From assembly GCF_004310285.1 (NCBI RefSeq), contig NZ_SISF01000026.1:111882-175881 (forward strand): DNA of 64,000 nt, written 5' to 3'. Made by a program: the position numbers and the translations under genes. Source of the DNA: Agrobacterium cavarae. Its GTDB lineage: Bacteria; Pseudomonadota; Alphaproteobacteria; Rhizobiales; Rhizobiaceae. This document shows, piece after piece, positions 1 through 9,372 of this stretch. The notes under the pieces are model-generated. The model did no database searches. It was not told the DNA's origin and saw only the letters and a program-made list of their open reading frames with translations. Positions within the stretch are counted from its first letter, which is position 1, and each line of letters opens with the position of its first letter.

Positions 1-164
1 TATTCAAACCCGCAGCGGTGAGTTTTTTTGTGTTCTGATTGAGTTGTAAGCATGCCTATCATCACATTATCCGGTCTATGCAAAGGCTCAGCGAGCTCGC
101 CAACACTCTTGATCTGAGTCTGCCGCTATGATGGAAACGGCCGATCCAAACAGCGGGAGCCCAG

Positions 165-401
165 ATGATGGATTCGATACACGCACGCCGGAAGCACTAC
201 GAGGATAGGTTGGGAGCCGCGCTGCGCCAACTCAATGACGCGATCCGGGACGTGCATAAGTCTGGGCTGGATGTAGAGGTCAACACGTTGACGATGCACA
301 CGCAGCGCGGCCCGATGGTGCAATTAGACATATGTACTTTTCGCCTTGAAGGTGCGCCGCCCATTCTGAAATCGGTGAATGATAGTGAGCTGAAATTCTG
401 A
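165..401 (+). CDS. Hypothetical protein, 78 aa
   Basis: I do not recognise this small basic protein. Two adjacent ATG codons begin the frame, so the start may be 165 or 168. The N-terminal half is predicted helical and rich in Arg/Lys; the C-terminal half has alternating hydrophobic residues that suggest two or three beta strands. It lies 76 bases before the next gene on the same strand and may be co-transcribed with it. No signal peptide or membrane segment is visible. Confidence 0.5.
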   Translation: MMDSIHARRKHYEDRLGAALRQLNDAIRDVHKSGLDVEVNTLTMHTQRGPMVQLDICTFRLEGAPPILKSVNDSELKF

Positions 402-477
402 AACTCGGCGCGGACTCTTCCTCATGCAAGAGGTCATACTTGCACTCCCGCTGTAACCGGCGAAAGGAACTGCGCCG

Positions 478-1281
478 TTGACCAGTTTGATCGACGTTTG
501 GGACATCACCACCTTTGACGCGGATTTGATGGCTGTCCTGCAAAATAATGGCGATGTACTCCTCGACTACGAGCTTGTTGACCGGAAGAATTACGAGGAG
601 CAGCAAGGTGCGGACAGGTGGGTTCCCCTTCCAGATAACCCATTTGCCATTGAGCGGATGCACATCCTCGAGGAGATCGTGTTGCCGGCGATGGAGCACC
701 GGACAATCCGCGCGTGGCATTACACACGGCTGACGGACGCCGAAGCGGATTGTCTCAGAGCAAGTGGGATCCACATGTCTGACGCGACGGGTGTCCGGCG
801 GAGGCTTAACGCGCAGGTGGAAGCGGGAGCCTTCGATACCGAAACTGCCGATGCGATCTACCGAAAAAGTCCGTTTCATTCGCAAGCGGATTCCCGTTCC
901 GGGAAGTTTTGGATGGTGTCGCATCCCTATCCTCAAACCGATGGAGGAGTGGAGCTGCTGTTACAACATTGGGGTGGAGAAGGAGTTTACTTTTGGCTGA
1001 CTGATCCCGCCCATATTGAGTTGGTGCAGAAGATCGGTCGTCCGCGGATTCTCGAGGTGGCCGTGCCACTGTTCGTCACGACAAGCAGCTACTCGGCCGC
1101 CAAGGCCGTGGTCAGCACATATGTAGAGTCGTTGGGTGCGAGGCCGGAGTGGTCTGCCTTCGATCTTTACGCGACAAGCCCCCTTGGCAAACATGCCATA
1201 CTTGGCGTGCATACGATAGGCGATGCCAGTTTCGCCGCCATGGCTCGCGGGTATCCAGCAGGCTTCGCCAATCGTAACTAG
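478..1281 (+). CDS. Hypothetical protein, 267 aa, TTG start
   Basis: The family is unknown to me. The start is TTG, with a GGCGAAAGGA purine stretch about 10 bases upstream. The protein is soluble, with no signal peptide or membrane segment. Around residues 80-84 it reads WHYTR and around residues 168-175 it reads EGVYFWLT; an early H-Y-T strand followed later by a Y-F strand is loosely like ADP-ribosyltransferase folds, but no full motif set can be shown. The ORF ends 19 bases before the convergent ligase gene. It could be a toxin-like or host-interaction protein; that is only a guess. Confidence 0.6.
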   Translation: MTSLIDVWDITTFDADLMAVLQNNGDVLLDYELVDRKNYEEQQGADRWVPLPDNPFAIERMHILEEIVLPAMEHRTIRAWHYTRLTDAEADCLRASGIHMSDATGVRRRLNAQVEAGAFDTETADAIYRKSPFHSQADSRSGKFWMVSHPYPQTDGGVELLLQHWGGEGVYFWLTDPAHIELVQKIGRPRILEVAVPLFVTTSSYSAAKAVVSTYVESLGARPEWSAFDLYATSPLGKHAILGVHTIGDASFAAMARGYPAGFANRN

Positions 1282-1299
1282 CTGCGGATCCGCTCCAGC

Positions 1300-2340
1300 C
1301 TACTCGGTGCGACAGACGTCGGCATTATCCTGGACGTCCCGCACTCCCTTGAAGGAGGCGTGCCTGAGCTTCCGGTCATGGGTCCAGCCGCGATAGTGTA
1401 TTTCGACTATAATGGTTGGCTGAGCCCAGACGACATTGTTGCGCGCGCCATCATAGACGAGGGGAGGGCCCTTTCGTTTCAGCCGGTCAAGGGTTGAGCG
1501 CAGCTTGACGGCCTGCGCCTCGCTGAAACCTGTCCCGACTGATCCGACATAAACGATCTCATCACCCTGATAGGCTCCAAGAAGAAGCGCCCCAATCCCA
1601 CCAAGGCCGCTCGAGGATGGCTCATAGCCGATGATGAAGAAGCTGTCGCTCTGGACGCATTTGATCTTCAGCCAGTCGCCTGTGCGACCGGAGCGATACG
1701 GACTGTCCCGATGCTTGGCGATAATCCCCTCGAGACCGAGTTCACAGGCATGCGCAAGCAACTGCTCGCCGTCGGCGTCGATGGTTTCGGAAAACAGGAT
1801 GTCCGGCACGCCAGCGCCGATCAGATCGTGCAGCATGTGCCGGCGTGATGACAGCTCCACCGACGTCAGGTCGTGACCATCGAAGTAGAGAAGATCAAAC
1901 GCCACGAGAACAGCGTCGGCGGAAACGGCTTTGCCCGATCGACCGCCGAGGGACTTCTGCAGGAGGCTGAAGTCGGAGCGGCCTTCGGCGTCCATCACGA
2001 CAGCTTCGCCATCGATGATGGCGCTCGCGACCGGCAACTTGAGCGCTGCGGCCGCGATGGTGGGAAAGCGATGGGTCCAGTCGTGGCCGCCGCGGGTGAG
2101 GATCCGGACTTTGCCGAGCTCGATGTGAACGGCGATGCGATAGCCGTCCCATTTCACTTCGAACAGCCAATCATCACCTTTGGGCGGCGTTGCTTTCAGG
2201 AGCGCCAGACAGGGCTCAATGCGACTTGGCATCGGATCGAGGAGGAGATTTGGCTGCGCTGGATCGCGCCGGCGCCTTGGGCGTGAGCGAAGCGGTTCGT
2301 CATGCCTCAAAAGAGGCTTGGAGGCCTTGGGCTTCTTCAT
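1300..2340 (-). CDS. ATP-dependent DNA ligase, LigD ligase-domain type
   Basis: This is a 346-residue stand-alone ligase for bacterial non-homologous end joining. The adenylation motif KWDGYR starts at Lys63, the residue expected to carry AMP. Later nucleotidyltransferase motifs are visible as IIDGEAVV, AFDLLYFDG, LEGIIAKH and DWLKIKC, followed by an OB-fold region of about 100 residues. The first 35 residues are basic and low-complexity. There are no phosphoesterase or polymerase domains, unlike the LigD at the right end of the window. Rhizobia commonly carry several such ligases beside ku genes, but no ku is seen here. It is divergent from imuA. Confidence 0.9.
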   Translation of the reverse strand: MKKPKASKPLLRHDEPLRSRPRRRRDPAQPNLLLDPMPSRIEPCLALLKATPPKGDDWLFEVKWDGYRIAVHIELGKVRILTRGGHDWTHRFPTIAAAALKLPVASAIIDGEAVVMDAEGRSDFSLLQKSLGGRSGKAVSADAVLVAFDLLYFDGHDLTSVELSSRRHMLHDLIGAGVPDILFSETIDADGEQLLAHACELGLEGIIAKHRDSPYRSGRTGDWLKIKCVQSDSFFIIGYEPSSSGLGGIGALLLGAYQGDEIVYVGSVGTGFSEAQAVKLRSTLDRLKRKGPPLVYDGARNNVVWAQPTIIVEIHYRGWTHDRKLRHASFKGVRDVQDNADVCRTE

Positions 2341-2508
2341 GCCATGCAGTGAAGCACAGAGGTGTTACGAAGAGATTTCCACGGGACGATCAGGATTCGC
2401 AAAAAAACAGACGAGTTTAGTTCGCTGATTCGAATAGGGAATCGCAAAAGGCGCGAAGCTTCGCGGAGCTCATCCCTGTTACACCCGCTTGACTCCATGC
2501 GTTAACAA

Positions 2509-2523
2509 GAACAAATATAGAAC
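2509..2523 (+). promoter_or_regulatory. LexA (SOS) box upstream of imuA
   Basis: The sequence reads GAAC, seven bases (AAATATA), GAAC; on the other strand it is GTTC-N7-GTTC, the known alphaproteobacterial LexA operator. It lies 72 bases upstream of the imuA start. It overlaps the likely -10 region of a promoter whose -35 could be TTGACT at 2489-2494, so LexA binding would block transcription until DNA damage. Confidence 0.85.
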
Positions 2524-2594
2524 ATCCAAGCTTGACGCGGCATGATGCCGACGTGCCGCAACCTGTAACGCGACCTGAAAGGGGGCCGTGAACG

Positions 2595-3347
2595 ATGACT
2601 GCTGCCCGCGACAGGGTGATCGCCGACCTACGCGAGCGGGTTTCTTCATTGACGGCTGTATTTCCGAGAAAATCGAGCTGTCTCGCCTTTGGAGTCCCAG
2701 CCATCGACGCCGCCCTTCCAGGCGGTGGCCTGTCCTTCGGCGCACTCCATGAGTTTGCGGGAGGCGGAGCCGGCACTGTGGACGGTGCGGCGGCCGCTCT
2801 CTTCGCAGCCGGGATCGCAGCCCGCACGAAAGGACCTATCGTGTGGTGCCTGACCCGCCAGGATCTGTTTTTCCCGGCTCATGCTCAGGCGGGTCTCCAT
2901 CCCGACCGGGTCATTTTCGTGGAGTCCGACAAGGAGGACGATGTGCTGGCGAACATGGAAGAGGGTCTATCGTTTGGTGGCTTGGGCGCCGTAGTCGGCG
3001 AGCTCGTCAGATTGCCGATGGTAGCTTCCCGTCGCTTGCAGCTGGCGGCCGAGCGAACGGGAACCATGGCACTTGCTATACGGCGATGGCGACGGCAGAC
3101 GGAAGCCAATGATTTTGGCCAGCCGACGGCCTCGACCACCAGATGGCGAGTGAGCGTCATGCCATCGGAAGAGCTGCCAGTGCCTGGAGTGGGGCGACCC
3201 CAGTGGTTTCTGGAATTGATGCGCGTGAAAGCGGGTGAGTGTGCTGAGTTTCTCGTGAGGGCGTGCGATGACAAGGGTCGTCTCAATCTTTCTATCGGAC
3301 CTGCCGACGGATCGCATTCGTCGGGCCGATCCCTCTATTCCGCCTGA
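2595..3347 (+). CDS. imuA: ImuA, SOS mutagenesis accessory protein
   Basis: ImuA is a RecA/SulA-like protein that works with ImuB and DnaE2 in damage-induced translesion synthesis. The 250-residue sequence has the family features: LAFGVPAIDAALPGGGL at about residues 30-47, the HEFAGGGAGT segment, and VWCLTRQDLFFPAH near residue 85. It is preceded by a LexA box. The last 80 bases overlap the start of the imuB remnant in another frame. Because imuB is broken and no dnaE2 follows, this copy probably cannot support mutagenesis alone. The length is near normal for the family. Confidence 0.88.
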   Translation: MTAARDRVIADLRERVSSLTAVFPRKSSCLAFGVPAIDAALPGGGLSFGALHEFAGGGAGTVDGAAAALFAAGIAARTKGPIVWCLTRQDLFFPAHAQAGLHPDRVIFVESDKEDDVLANMEEGLSFGGLGAVVGELVRLPMVASRRLQLAAERTGTMALAIRRWRRQTEANDFGQPTASTTRWRVSVMPSEELPVPGVGRPQWFLELMRVKAGECAEFLVRACDDKGRLNLSIGPADGSHSSGRSLYSA

Positions 3348-3858
3348 GCAGGCAATCGCGGTGATCGCCAAAAGCGGATCAAACGATCGGTCTCGGCGGC
3401 CGACCCGGCTGCCAGAAAGGCAGGCGTCCTTGTCGGCATGCCAGCGGCAAAAGCGCAGTCGCTGTTTCGTGGCCTCATGCTGATGGACGCTGATCCACAA
3501 GCCGACGCCACGGCACTGGAGCGGATCACGCTCTGGGCGCTGACGATCTACTCGCCGATCGTCGCTGTCGATGGGATCGTCATGGATACCGAGGGCGCCG
3601 ACCATCTGCAGGGCTATGAGTTGCAGGTGTCACGAAAATCGCCATCCAGTTTTTGGGGAGGAAGCTGACGGGACGGGTTGCTGTCGCCGACAGCTGGGCG
3701 CGGCGCATGCCTGTGCTCCTGCGATCAGTCGCGAGACCGTCGTCGTACTAGCCCGAGAAACAGTCGGAGCCGTGGAAACTGCTGGTCTCGCCTTTGCGCC
3801 TGCCAGCAAAGTTAGCTTCTCAAAGGTCACGCAAGCGGGATTAGACCACCGAACATAA
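3268..3858 (+). pseudogene. imuB: imuB remnant (Y-family polymerase-like), frameshifted and truncated
   Basis: The reading begins MTRVVSIFLSDLPTDRIRR, the usual ImuB start, then needs frame changes near 3380, near 3640 and near 3695 to keep recovering ImuB-like sequence (ADPAARKAGVLVGMPAAKA, then GRKLTGRVAVADSW, then AISRETVVVLARETVGAVE). After about 3800 the similarity stops. Only roughly the first 200 of about 500 residues are represented, so this is a decayed gene. No dnaE2 follows; the next 230 bases are AT-rich. Confidence 0.85.
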
Positions 3859-4126
3859 GCAAACAGAACTTTTCAGAGGGATAGATTTATTATGTTAGAT
3901 TTTGATAAATTATATCCATTTCGCGTTTCAAATATACAAATAACGCATGTCTTATACACGTTAATACGTCATAAATATAATAGATCTTATTTGTTTCACT
4001 ATAAATCGTCCCGATTACAAATATTCTACTCGTTTTTCTTCGCTTCCCGTTCGTCTCGAGGGAGGTAGCAGGTCGAATGAGTGGCGGATGACGGATTTAC
4101 AATCTTGTTCTATGCGCGAGGAAATA
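3859..4126. other. AT-rich intergenic region
   Basis: This gap between the imuB remnant and the chemoreceptor is markedly AT-rich at 3870-4030, in contrast to its neighbours. It probably contains the chemoreceptor promoter and may mark a junction where the rest of imuB and dnaE2 were lost. I see no gene in it. Confidence 0.5.
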
Positions 4127-6055
4127 ATGTTTCTTCTTCAAAATATGAAAATTCGTACAAAAGTGCTACTTCTGGTACTTCCCATCTGTTTCGTGGGCAT
4201 TTTGGCGGCCTGTTTGCTTGCGGCGCAGTTAAAACGTGCTGACAGTGCATATGAGAAGCTTATAGGCCATCAAATTTTGGCATCTAATGACATGGCTCGC
4301 GCATCGCGCAATATGGTTGCGGTGCCTTACCGAGCTTACCAAATTCTGGAATATCCTTCAGAGACAGCCCAGATGGAACGAGCTGTGGCAGCTTACAAAG
4401 ATGAGAAGTCCCGCCTTTTCCAACGTCTACAGAAGGTGAAGGCGGATCTTCCACTCGAAGCTAATCGAGTTGACGACTTGATCCAGCGCGTTAACGAGGT
4501 GAATCAGCTTTCCGATAAGGCTGTCGATTTTGGAAGCCGCGACGAGAATGATCAGGCGCGTTTGTTTTTGGCTCAGGCGGACGCACTCGTAAGCCCTCTT
4601 ATTGAGGACGTGCGTAAGTGGCAGGACGAACTCACGAGTGCAGTCGATGCGGCGAGCTCCGATCTGTCGGCAACAACCTATCAAACAATCGCCTTTTCGC
4701 TTTCGGGTATTGGGATTGTGTTCAGCGTTGGAATCATCGCAGCACTGATACTCAGCGCGAAAGGCATTACAATGCCAATATCACGGTTGAACCAGCAAAT
4801 GACGACACTGGCAACTGGAGATACGTCTGCAGAAATCGAAGGGGTTAACCGCGGAGATGAACTGGGAAGCATGGCATCCGCTGTGGCTGTTTTCCGAACA
4901 AACGCGCTGGAGCGTCAGCGTCTAGAGCGGGAAGCCGCAGAGATGCGCGACCTTTCTGAACAAGAACGCAATCTGCGTGAAGCGCAAAGGGCTGAAGAAT
5001 CTGCCAATATTCAGTTTGCTGTGGATTCGTTAGCCGATGCGCTGGATCAGCTAGCCAATGGGAATGTTGACTATCGAATTGAGCACATCTTTGTAGGTCA
5101 TCTCGACGCTGTTCGCGATAACTTCAACTCATCATCTGCGAAACTCCAGGCAGTCCTGAGAGCCGTCGGGGAGAATGCGCGCGGTATCGATGCGGGCGCT
5201 AACGAAATCCGGGCGGCGGCAGACGATCTTTCGAAGCGAACCGAGCAACAGGCTGCCTCAGTAGAGGAAACAGCTGCCGCATTGGAACAGATCACCACGA
5301 CAGTAAAAGATTCCAGCCGACGCGCTGAAGAAGTAGGTCAGCTCGTTGCGCGCGCTCGAGCCAGCGCTGAGCGATCCGGCGGTGTCGTAAAAGAAGCAGT
5401 CGTTGCGATGCAGCAGATTGAACGTTCTTCCTCGGAAATTACCAACATCATCGGAGTGATTGACGAGATCGCGTTCCAGACGAATCTCCTGGCGCTCAAT
5501 GCAGGCGTCGAAGCTGCTCGCGCAGGAGACGCGGGAAAGGGTTTTGCAGTGGTGGCACAGGAGGTGCGAGAATTGGCGCAGAGATCTGCGACTGCGGCAA
5601 AGGAAATTAAGGAGCTGATTGTCACATCTGGCGCCCAGGTTCGCAACGGTGTCGAGCTGGTTGGTGAGACCGGAAACGCGCTGGAGGTGATTGTATCAGA
5701 CGTACAGGAAATTAATCGTCACGTTTCTGCAATCGTTGACGCTTCCAAGGAACAAGCAACAGGTCTTCAGGAAATCAACACCGCGGTCAATACAATGGAT
5801 CAGGGAACACAGCAGAATGCGGCGATGGTCGAGCAACAGACTGCGGCCAGCCACAGCCTAGCGAAAGAAGCAGCTTCACTTACCCGTCTTCTGGAACAAT
5901 TTAACCTTGGTGACGTCCCGCAGGCAACCACAGGCAGCCCTACTCACTCACAAGCTCCTTCAACTCAAGCTTCGCCGGTGCATAGACTTGCGGGTCGTGT
6001 CCAGCGCGCTTTCTTCGGTAGCGCAGCGCGCCAGGAGGAATGGCGTGAGTTCTGA
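4127..6055 (+). CDS. Methyl-accepting chemotaxis protein
   Basis: This is an inner-membrane chemoreceptor. A first membrane helix (about residues 8-30) is followed by a periplasmic helical bundle of about 150 residues, a second helix (about residues 185-212), a HAMP domain and a cytoplasmic signalling domain. The conserved hairpin tip reads [23 protein letters not shown]. The C-terminus EWREF fits the xWxxF pentapeptide that tethers CheR/CheB. The frame is open from 4088, but GAGGA eight bases before the ATG at 4127 makes that the better start (642 aa). The ligand cannot be read from sequence. Confidence 0.93.
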   Translation: MFLLQNMKIRTKVLLLVLPICFVGILAACLLAAQLKRADSAYEKLIGHQILASNDMARASRNMVAVPYRAYQILEYPSETAQMERAVAAYKDEKSRLFQRLQKVKADLPLEANRVDDLIQRVNEVNQLSDKAVDFGSRDENDQARLFLAQADALVSPLIEDVRKWQDELTSAVDAASSDLSATTYQTIAFSLSGIGIVFSVGIIAALILSAKGITMPISRLNQQMTTLATGDTSAEIEGVNRGDELGSMASAVAVFRTNALERQRLEREAAEMRDLSEQERNLREAQRAEESANIQFAVDSLADALDQLANGNVDYRIEHIFVGHLDAVRDNFNSSSAKLQAVLRAVGENARGIDAGANEIRAAADDLSKRTEQQAASVEETAAALEQITTTVKDSSRRAEEVGQLVARARASAERSGGVVKEAVVAMQQIERSSSEITNIIGVIDEIAFQTNLLALNAGVEAARAGDAGKGFAVVAQEVRELAQRSATAAKEIKELIVTSGAQVRNGVELVGETGNALEVIVSDVQEINRHVSAIVDASKEQATGLQEINTAVNTMDQGTQQNAAMVEQQTAASHSLAKEAASLTRLLEQFNLGDVPQATTGSPTHSQAPSTQASPVHRLAGRVQRAFFGSAARQEEWREF

Positions 6056-6129
6056 GTGAACGCAAGAAGGTATCCGCAAACTACAGCGGAGATTGCTCCT
6101 TACACGTTTGGACATAGTTGTGTTCATAG

Positions 6130-6160
6130 GTCGCGGCACTTTGCCCCCAAAAGCCGCGAC
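6130..6160 (+). terminator. Stem-loop after the chemoreceptor gene
   Basis: GTCGCGGC at 6130-6137 and GCCGCGAC at 6153-6160 form a perfect 8-bp stem with a 15-base loop, 75 bases past the stop codon. There is no T tract, so it may be a weak terminator or an mRNA 3' stabiliser. Confidence 0.4.
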
Positions 6161-6248
6161 AATGAAGCTTAGGGACTGGATTCGGACAGCAGACACAGGA
6201 TGTCTCCTATGAATTCGTCATGCACCATTTATTGAATAGGTACCCGTT

Positions 6249-6482
6249 GTGAATAATGTCCTATCGTTTCGGCCCAATAAAAAACCGGATACTCGCCAAG
6301 TCACAAGTCAGCCCGATCTGTTAATATTCCTTCTCAGGGATAGTTTGAGGGAACTTGTGTTGGAATTGGAATACCTCAAATCACATATTAATCAATGTGA
6401 TGTCACTGAGATCGCTCCAGGTCTAAAAAGCAAGAAATTTGCTTCCGCAACCCCCGACCCTCGCGAGAGGGGGCGATCATGA
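6249..6482 (+). CDS. Small hypothetical protein coupled to HD-GYP gene
   Basis: This is a 77-residue protein of unknown family with a GTG start. The central part (about residues 22-50) is a leucine-rich amphipathic helix, possibly a coiled coil; the C-terminal third is basic. Its stop overlaps the start of the next gene by four bases (ATGA), so the two are probably translationally coupled. It may be a partner or regulator of the phosphodiesterase, but that rests on gene order only. Confidence 0.6.
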   Translation: MNNVLSFRPNKKPDTRQVTSQPDLLIFLLRDSLRELVLELEYLKSHINQCDVTEIAPGLKSKKFASATPDPRERGRS

Positions 6483-7351
6483 AGCCAATCCGGCAATACT
6501 ATTTAAAAGTTGGAAATGCGAACGAAGTTGGTTTTCATGAAAACGCGTCCACCGATTTATGTCTGGAGGAGCGGCGAGGGACCGTCAGGACGAACGCCAA
6601 AATAGCGGTGGTTGAGCACAAGCAAAAGATTGCGGAGCGTTTTAGTCCGGACGATATCCAGAACGCCCAGAAGCGAATCTCGCAATCTATGCCAGTGGTC
6701 ACAAAGCTTTTTGACCAAATGAGAAATCGTGAGCGCCCATCTTTGAACGATGCCCATGCGTTCATCAAAGATTTGATGACGTCTGGTGAAAATGTCGCTG
6801 CCATATCTGCGCTTGCGAAACTAAAGAACAGTGATGAAGCTTCGTTTCTCCATTCCCTGTCTGTCAGTGCGTTGATAATCGTTTTTGCCCGCGCTCTGAG
6901 GTTACCCGAACCCGTGATTCACGAGCTTGCTATGGGTGGGTTGGTGCACGATATCGGTAAGGCAGCTATTCCTATCTCCATACTACGAAAGCGAGGTAGG
7001 CTGACAGCTGGGGAAATCTGCATCGTTCAGAAGCATCCAGCATGTGGCTTTGAGATGCTAAAAAGCATCAGCGGCGTGAGTGACGAGGTGTTGGACATCA
7101 CCCTGTATCATCACGAGAAAATTGACGGTACCGGATACCCCAAAGGATTGATGGGTGAAGCAATAACGATCAATGTGCGTATTGCGGCTATCTGCGATGT
7201 CTATGACGCCCTGACAAGCATCAGGCCCTATAAACCGGCACTTTCACTAGACGAAAGCTTGTCGATGATGACGGCCGCCAAAGGTCATTTCGACCCCGTC
7301 TTACTTCGGGAATTCACATCGCTCGTCATTGAGAGTGAGACCGTATTCTAA
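6479..7351 (+). CDS. HD-GYP domain protein, cyclic-di-GMP phosphodiesterase
   Basis: HD-GYP enzymes hydrolyse cyclic-di-GMP. In this 290-residue protein the metal-binding HDIGK lies at residues 157-161 and the signature HHEKIDGTGYP at residues 211-221, both intact; an upstream His at about 125 could also bind metal. The N-terminal 110 residues match no receiver or PAS domain I recognise. There are no membrane segments. It sits downstream of a chemoreceptor, which suggests a role in motility or surface lifestyle control. Confidence 0.9.
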   Translation: MKPIRQYYLKVGNANEVGFHENASTDLCLEERRGTVRTNAKIAVVEHKQKIAERFSPDDIQNAQKRISQSMPVVTKLFDQMRNRERPSLNDAHAFIKDLMTSGENVAAISALAKLKNSDEASFLHSLSVSALIIVFARALRLPEPVIHELAMGGLVHDIGKAAIPISILRKRGRLTAGEICIVQKHPACGFEMLKSISGVSDEVLDITLYHHEKIDGTGYPKGLMGEAITINVRIAAICDVYDALTSIRPYKPALSLDESLSMMTAAKGHFDPVLLREFTSLVIESETVF

Positions 7352-7383
7352 GTGAGGCGTATTTTGCAGATGCAATTACATTG

Positions 7384-7545
7384 ATGGAAGCAGTTAAGGT
7401 GCGCCTTGGCGAGATCAGCACATTAGCTGATTTCACCAAGTCAGTCGCCCTAAGCAAGAAGTGCGCTGCTCTGGTTTGCGCAATCGATAGAGTAGCGGGG
7501 GCTGAGTTTAGCCGCAGTCGAGCGAGTGGCTCAGGTCATCACTGA
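7384..7545 (+). CDS. Possible small ORF, 53 aa
   Basis: An open frame of 53 codons starts at ATG 7384 with an alternative TTG just before it. The sequence (MEAVKVRLGEISTLADFTK...) looks like a helical protein piece rather than noise, but no good ribosome site is visible. It may be a remnant of a larger gene or a small peptide gene between the HD-GYP and AraC genes. Confidence 0.2.
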   Translation: MEAVKVRLGEISTLADFTKSVALSKKCAALVCAIDRVAGAEFSRSRASGSGHH

Positions 7546-7584
7546 TTTTGGTCAGATATAAAAAATGGATGATGAAGGGATCAA

Positions 7585-8550
7585 ATGCCTACGAACTTTA
7601 GATTTATTTCCCCATCCATTGAGCCATTCGAACAATATATCAACAAGGCTTACGGTCCAGCACGCGTTTCGGCGCTAGCGAAACCCGCCGAAATGGGAAG
7701 GAGCGGGAAGCTGTTTTCTAATGACCACTTGTCGGTCGAATGGGCTCAGATGATTGGCAGTCATCGGATCGAACCCCTTTCGGAGCTCGATGGCATCATA
7801 TTCAACAGACCCGTTTTGAAGGGGAGTGTGCACAGATTTAAGTCCCGGTCATTTGATGTGGAACCTGGCTTCGCGCTGGCCTACCGCGACCTCAAGAGCG
7901 TCGATATTTTTGACCAGAGCTATCACACGTCGGCTTTCATTCCGTGGCTCTCTCTGCGAAAAAGGCTGTCAGTATTGATGGACGACGAAATTTCGTTCGC
8001 CTTGAATTTTGAGACAACCCCTGTATCTACAAGAAGCATTGGCGCTCTGAGTAATTTGCTCGACGCAATCAAAGACCAGGAAATCATTGACATTGCAGTC
8101 AGGAGCGACAGGACAACCAGTTTCTCTGACTTCATAATCGATGCATTTTTACTGAATTATCCCAATAATTTTTCTTGCAAATTACTAGCTGGACCACCAG
8201 CGCTCGCACCCCGTCAAGTTAAACGGGCTATAGACTTTATGCATGCGCATCCTGGACGCGCGCTGACGGTCGAACTGATTGCGCGTGAAGCAGGCGCAAG
8301 CGTTCGAGCATTGCAGTCTGCGTTCCAGGAGTTCACTGGATTGACGCCTATGGCGTATTTCAGGACTCTTCGACTTAAGGGCGCACGCGCTTCCCTTCTA
8401 TGCGCCGCAGATGGAGATACGGTGGCCGCAATTGCCAACCAGTGGGGTTTTTTTCACCACGGACGGTTTTCAAAATTGTACCGTGAAGCCTTCGGAGAGG
8501 CACCTACCGACACTTTGAGAAATACAGAGTATCGAGACTCTGAAAATTGA
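7585..8550 (+). CDS. AraC family transcriptional regulator
   Basis: This is a 321-residue regulator. The C-terminal hundred residues (about 213-315) carry two helix-turn-helix units, seen in LTVELIAREAGASVRALQSAFQEFTG and the second-unit segment WGFFHHGRFSKLYREAFGEAP. The N-terminal 200 residues resemble the AraC-type sensor half with beta-strand-rich sequence but no recognisable ligand site. The target and inducer are unknown; none of its immediate neighbours form an obvious metabolic operon. Confidence 0.9.
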   Translation: MPTNFRFISPSIEPFEQYINKAYGPARVSALAKPAEMGRSGKLFSNDHLSVEWAQMIGSHRIEPLSELDGIIFNRPVLKGSVHRFKSRSFDVEPGFALAYRDLKSVDIFDQSYHTSAFIPWLSLRKRLSVLMDDEISFALNFETTPVSTRSIGALSNLLDAIKDQEIIDIAVRSDRTTSFSDFIIDAFLLNYPNNFSCKLLAGPPALAPRQVKRAIDFMHAHPGRALTVELIAREAGASVRALQSAFQEFTGLTPMAYFRTLRLKGARASLLCAADGDTVAAIANQWGFFHHGRFSKLYREAFGEAPTDTLRNTEYRDSEN

Positions 8551-8901
8551 TCGACCTATCAATGAGAGAGAGGATTTCAAGCCTGCACCAACTGGGATTT
8601 TCGGGGGTTTAAGCGCAGTTCGGCGGACGGCCGATAGCGCTGTTGGCCAAAACTCGTTGCAGCCGTTATTCATCCAAATGGTGGCCCGATATTTGATCTG
8701 CCGGCAAAACCGAGCAATCGTCTTGACCACATCTTCGCTTTTTCGCTGGAGCGGTGACCTGCCGAGCCAGAGGCCTTGCTTGAGGGACGAGAGCGACAAA
8801 AGCCGGAGGGCGTAGGGCGTATCTCAAATACTTCTCGTTAGGTTGTGTTTTGCAAGCACAACAACTAAGAATCCCAGAGTGTATTTTGACGGGATGCGAG
8901 A
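8551..8901. other. Intergenic region without a supported gene
   Basis: This 350-base gap has only short frames overlapping the end of the AraC gene on the other strand. I see no convincing gene, terminator or insertion sequence end. Confidence 0.4.
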
Positions 8902-9297
8902 ATGTGGACTTTGGTTAAACGTGGACTGGGTATCGTTGTCTTGGGATATCTGGGTTACGCTGCATGGGACTACCATCGTGCCGGCTATTTTACACGCCCA
9001 GACATGCCTGAAGGGGCGTTTTCGATTTCTTACAAAAGCGGCCTCAGGGCAATTTTAATCGGTATCAAAAATGAACAGGAAAGCCGGAGATATTTAGGGT
9101 ATCCGATGGATGTTCCGTTTTATCTTAAAGAGACTTGGGCAAAATGCAGTCCCCCTACTGAACAAGAGAAACCGAACGTTGAAGGCTTCATGGCCGAGCA
9201 CAATATGCCGGGCCAGAGGTTTGAGGCGGTGTGCCGTATCCAAGCTGACAGCGACGTTGTCGTTCGCGGGTTAATTACAAGCGTACCACGTTTGTAG
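8902..9297 (+). CDS. Hypothetical membrane-anchored protein, 131 aa
   Basis: The family is unknown. A single hydrophobic helix at about residues 6-22 (RGLGIVVLGYLGYAAWDY) is followed by a soluble domain of about 105 residues, probably periplasmic or extracytoplasmic. The soluble part contains two cysteines (about 94 and 114) that could form a disulfide. It looks like a signal-anchored protein. Confidence 0.6.
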   Translation: MWTLVKRGLGIVVLGYLGYAAWDYHRAGYFTRPDMPEGAFSISYKSGLRAILIGIKNEQESRRYLGYPMDVPFYLKETWAKCSPPTEQEKPNVEGFMAEHNMPGQRFEAVCRIQADSDVVVRGLITSVPRL

Positions 9298-9372
9298 ACG
9301 GTAACATTCTGAAGTTCGCCGCCAGTCGTGAAATCTCTGAGAAAGTAGCTGCTGAATCTAACTCATGAGGAG

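Noticed and set aside
6535..6804. Minus-strand frames inside the HD-GYP gene
   Set aside because: Shadows of a gene with intact HDIGK and HHEKIDGTGYP motifs.
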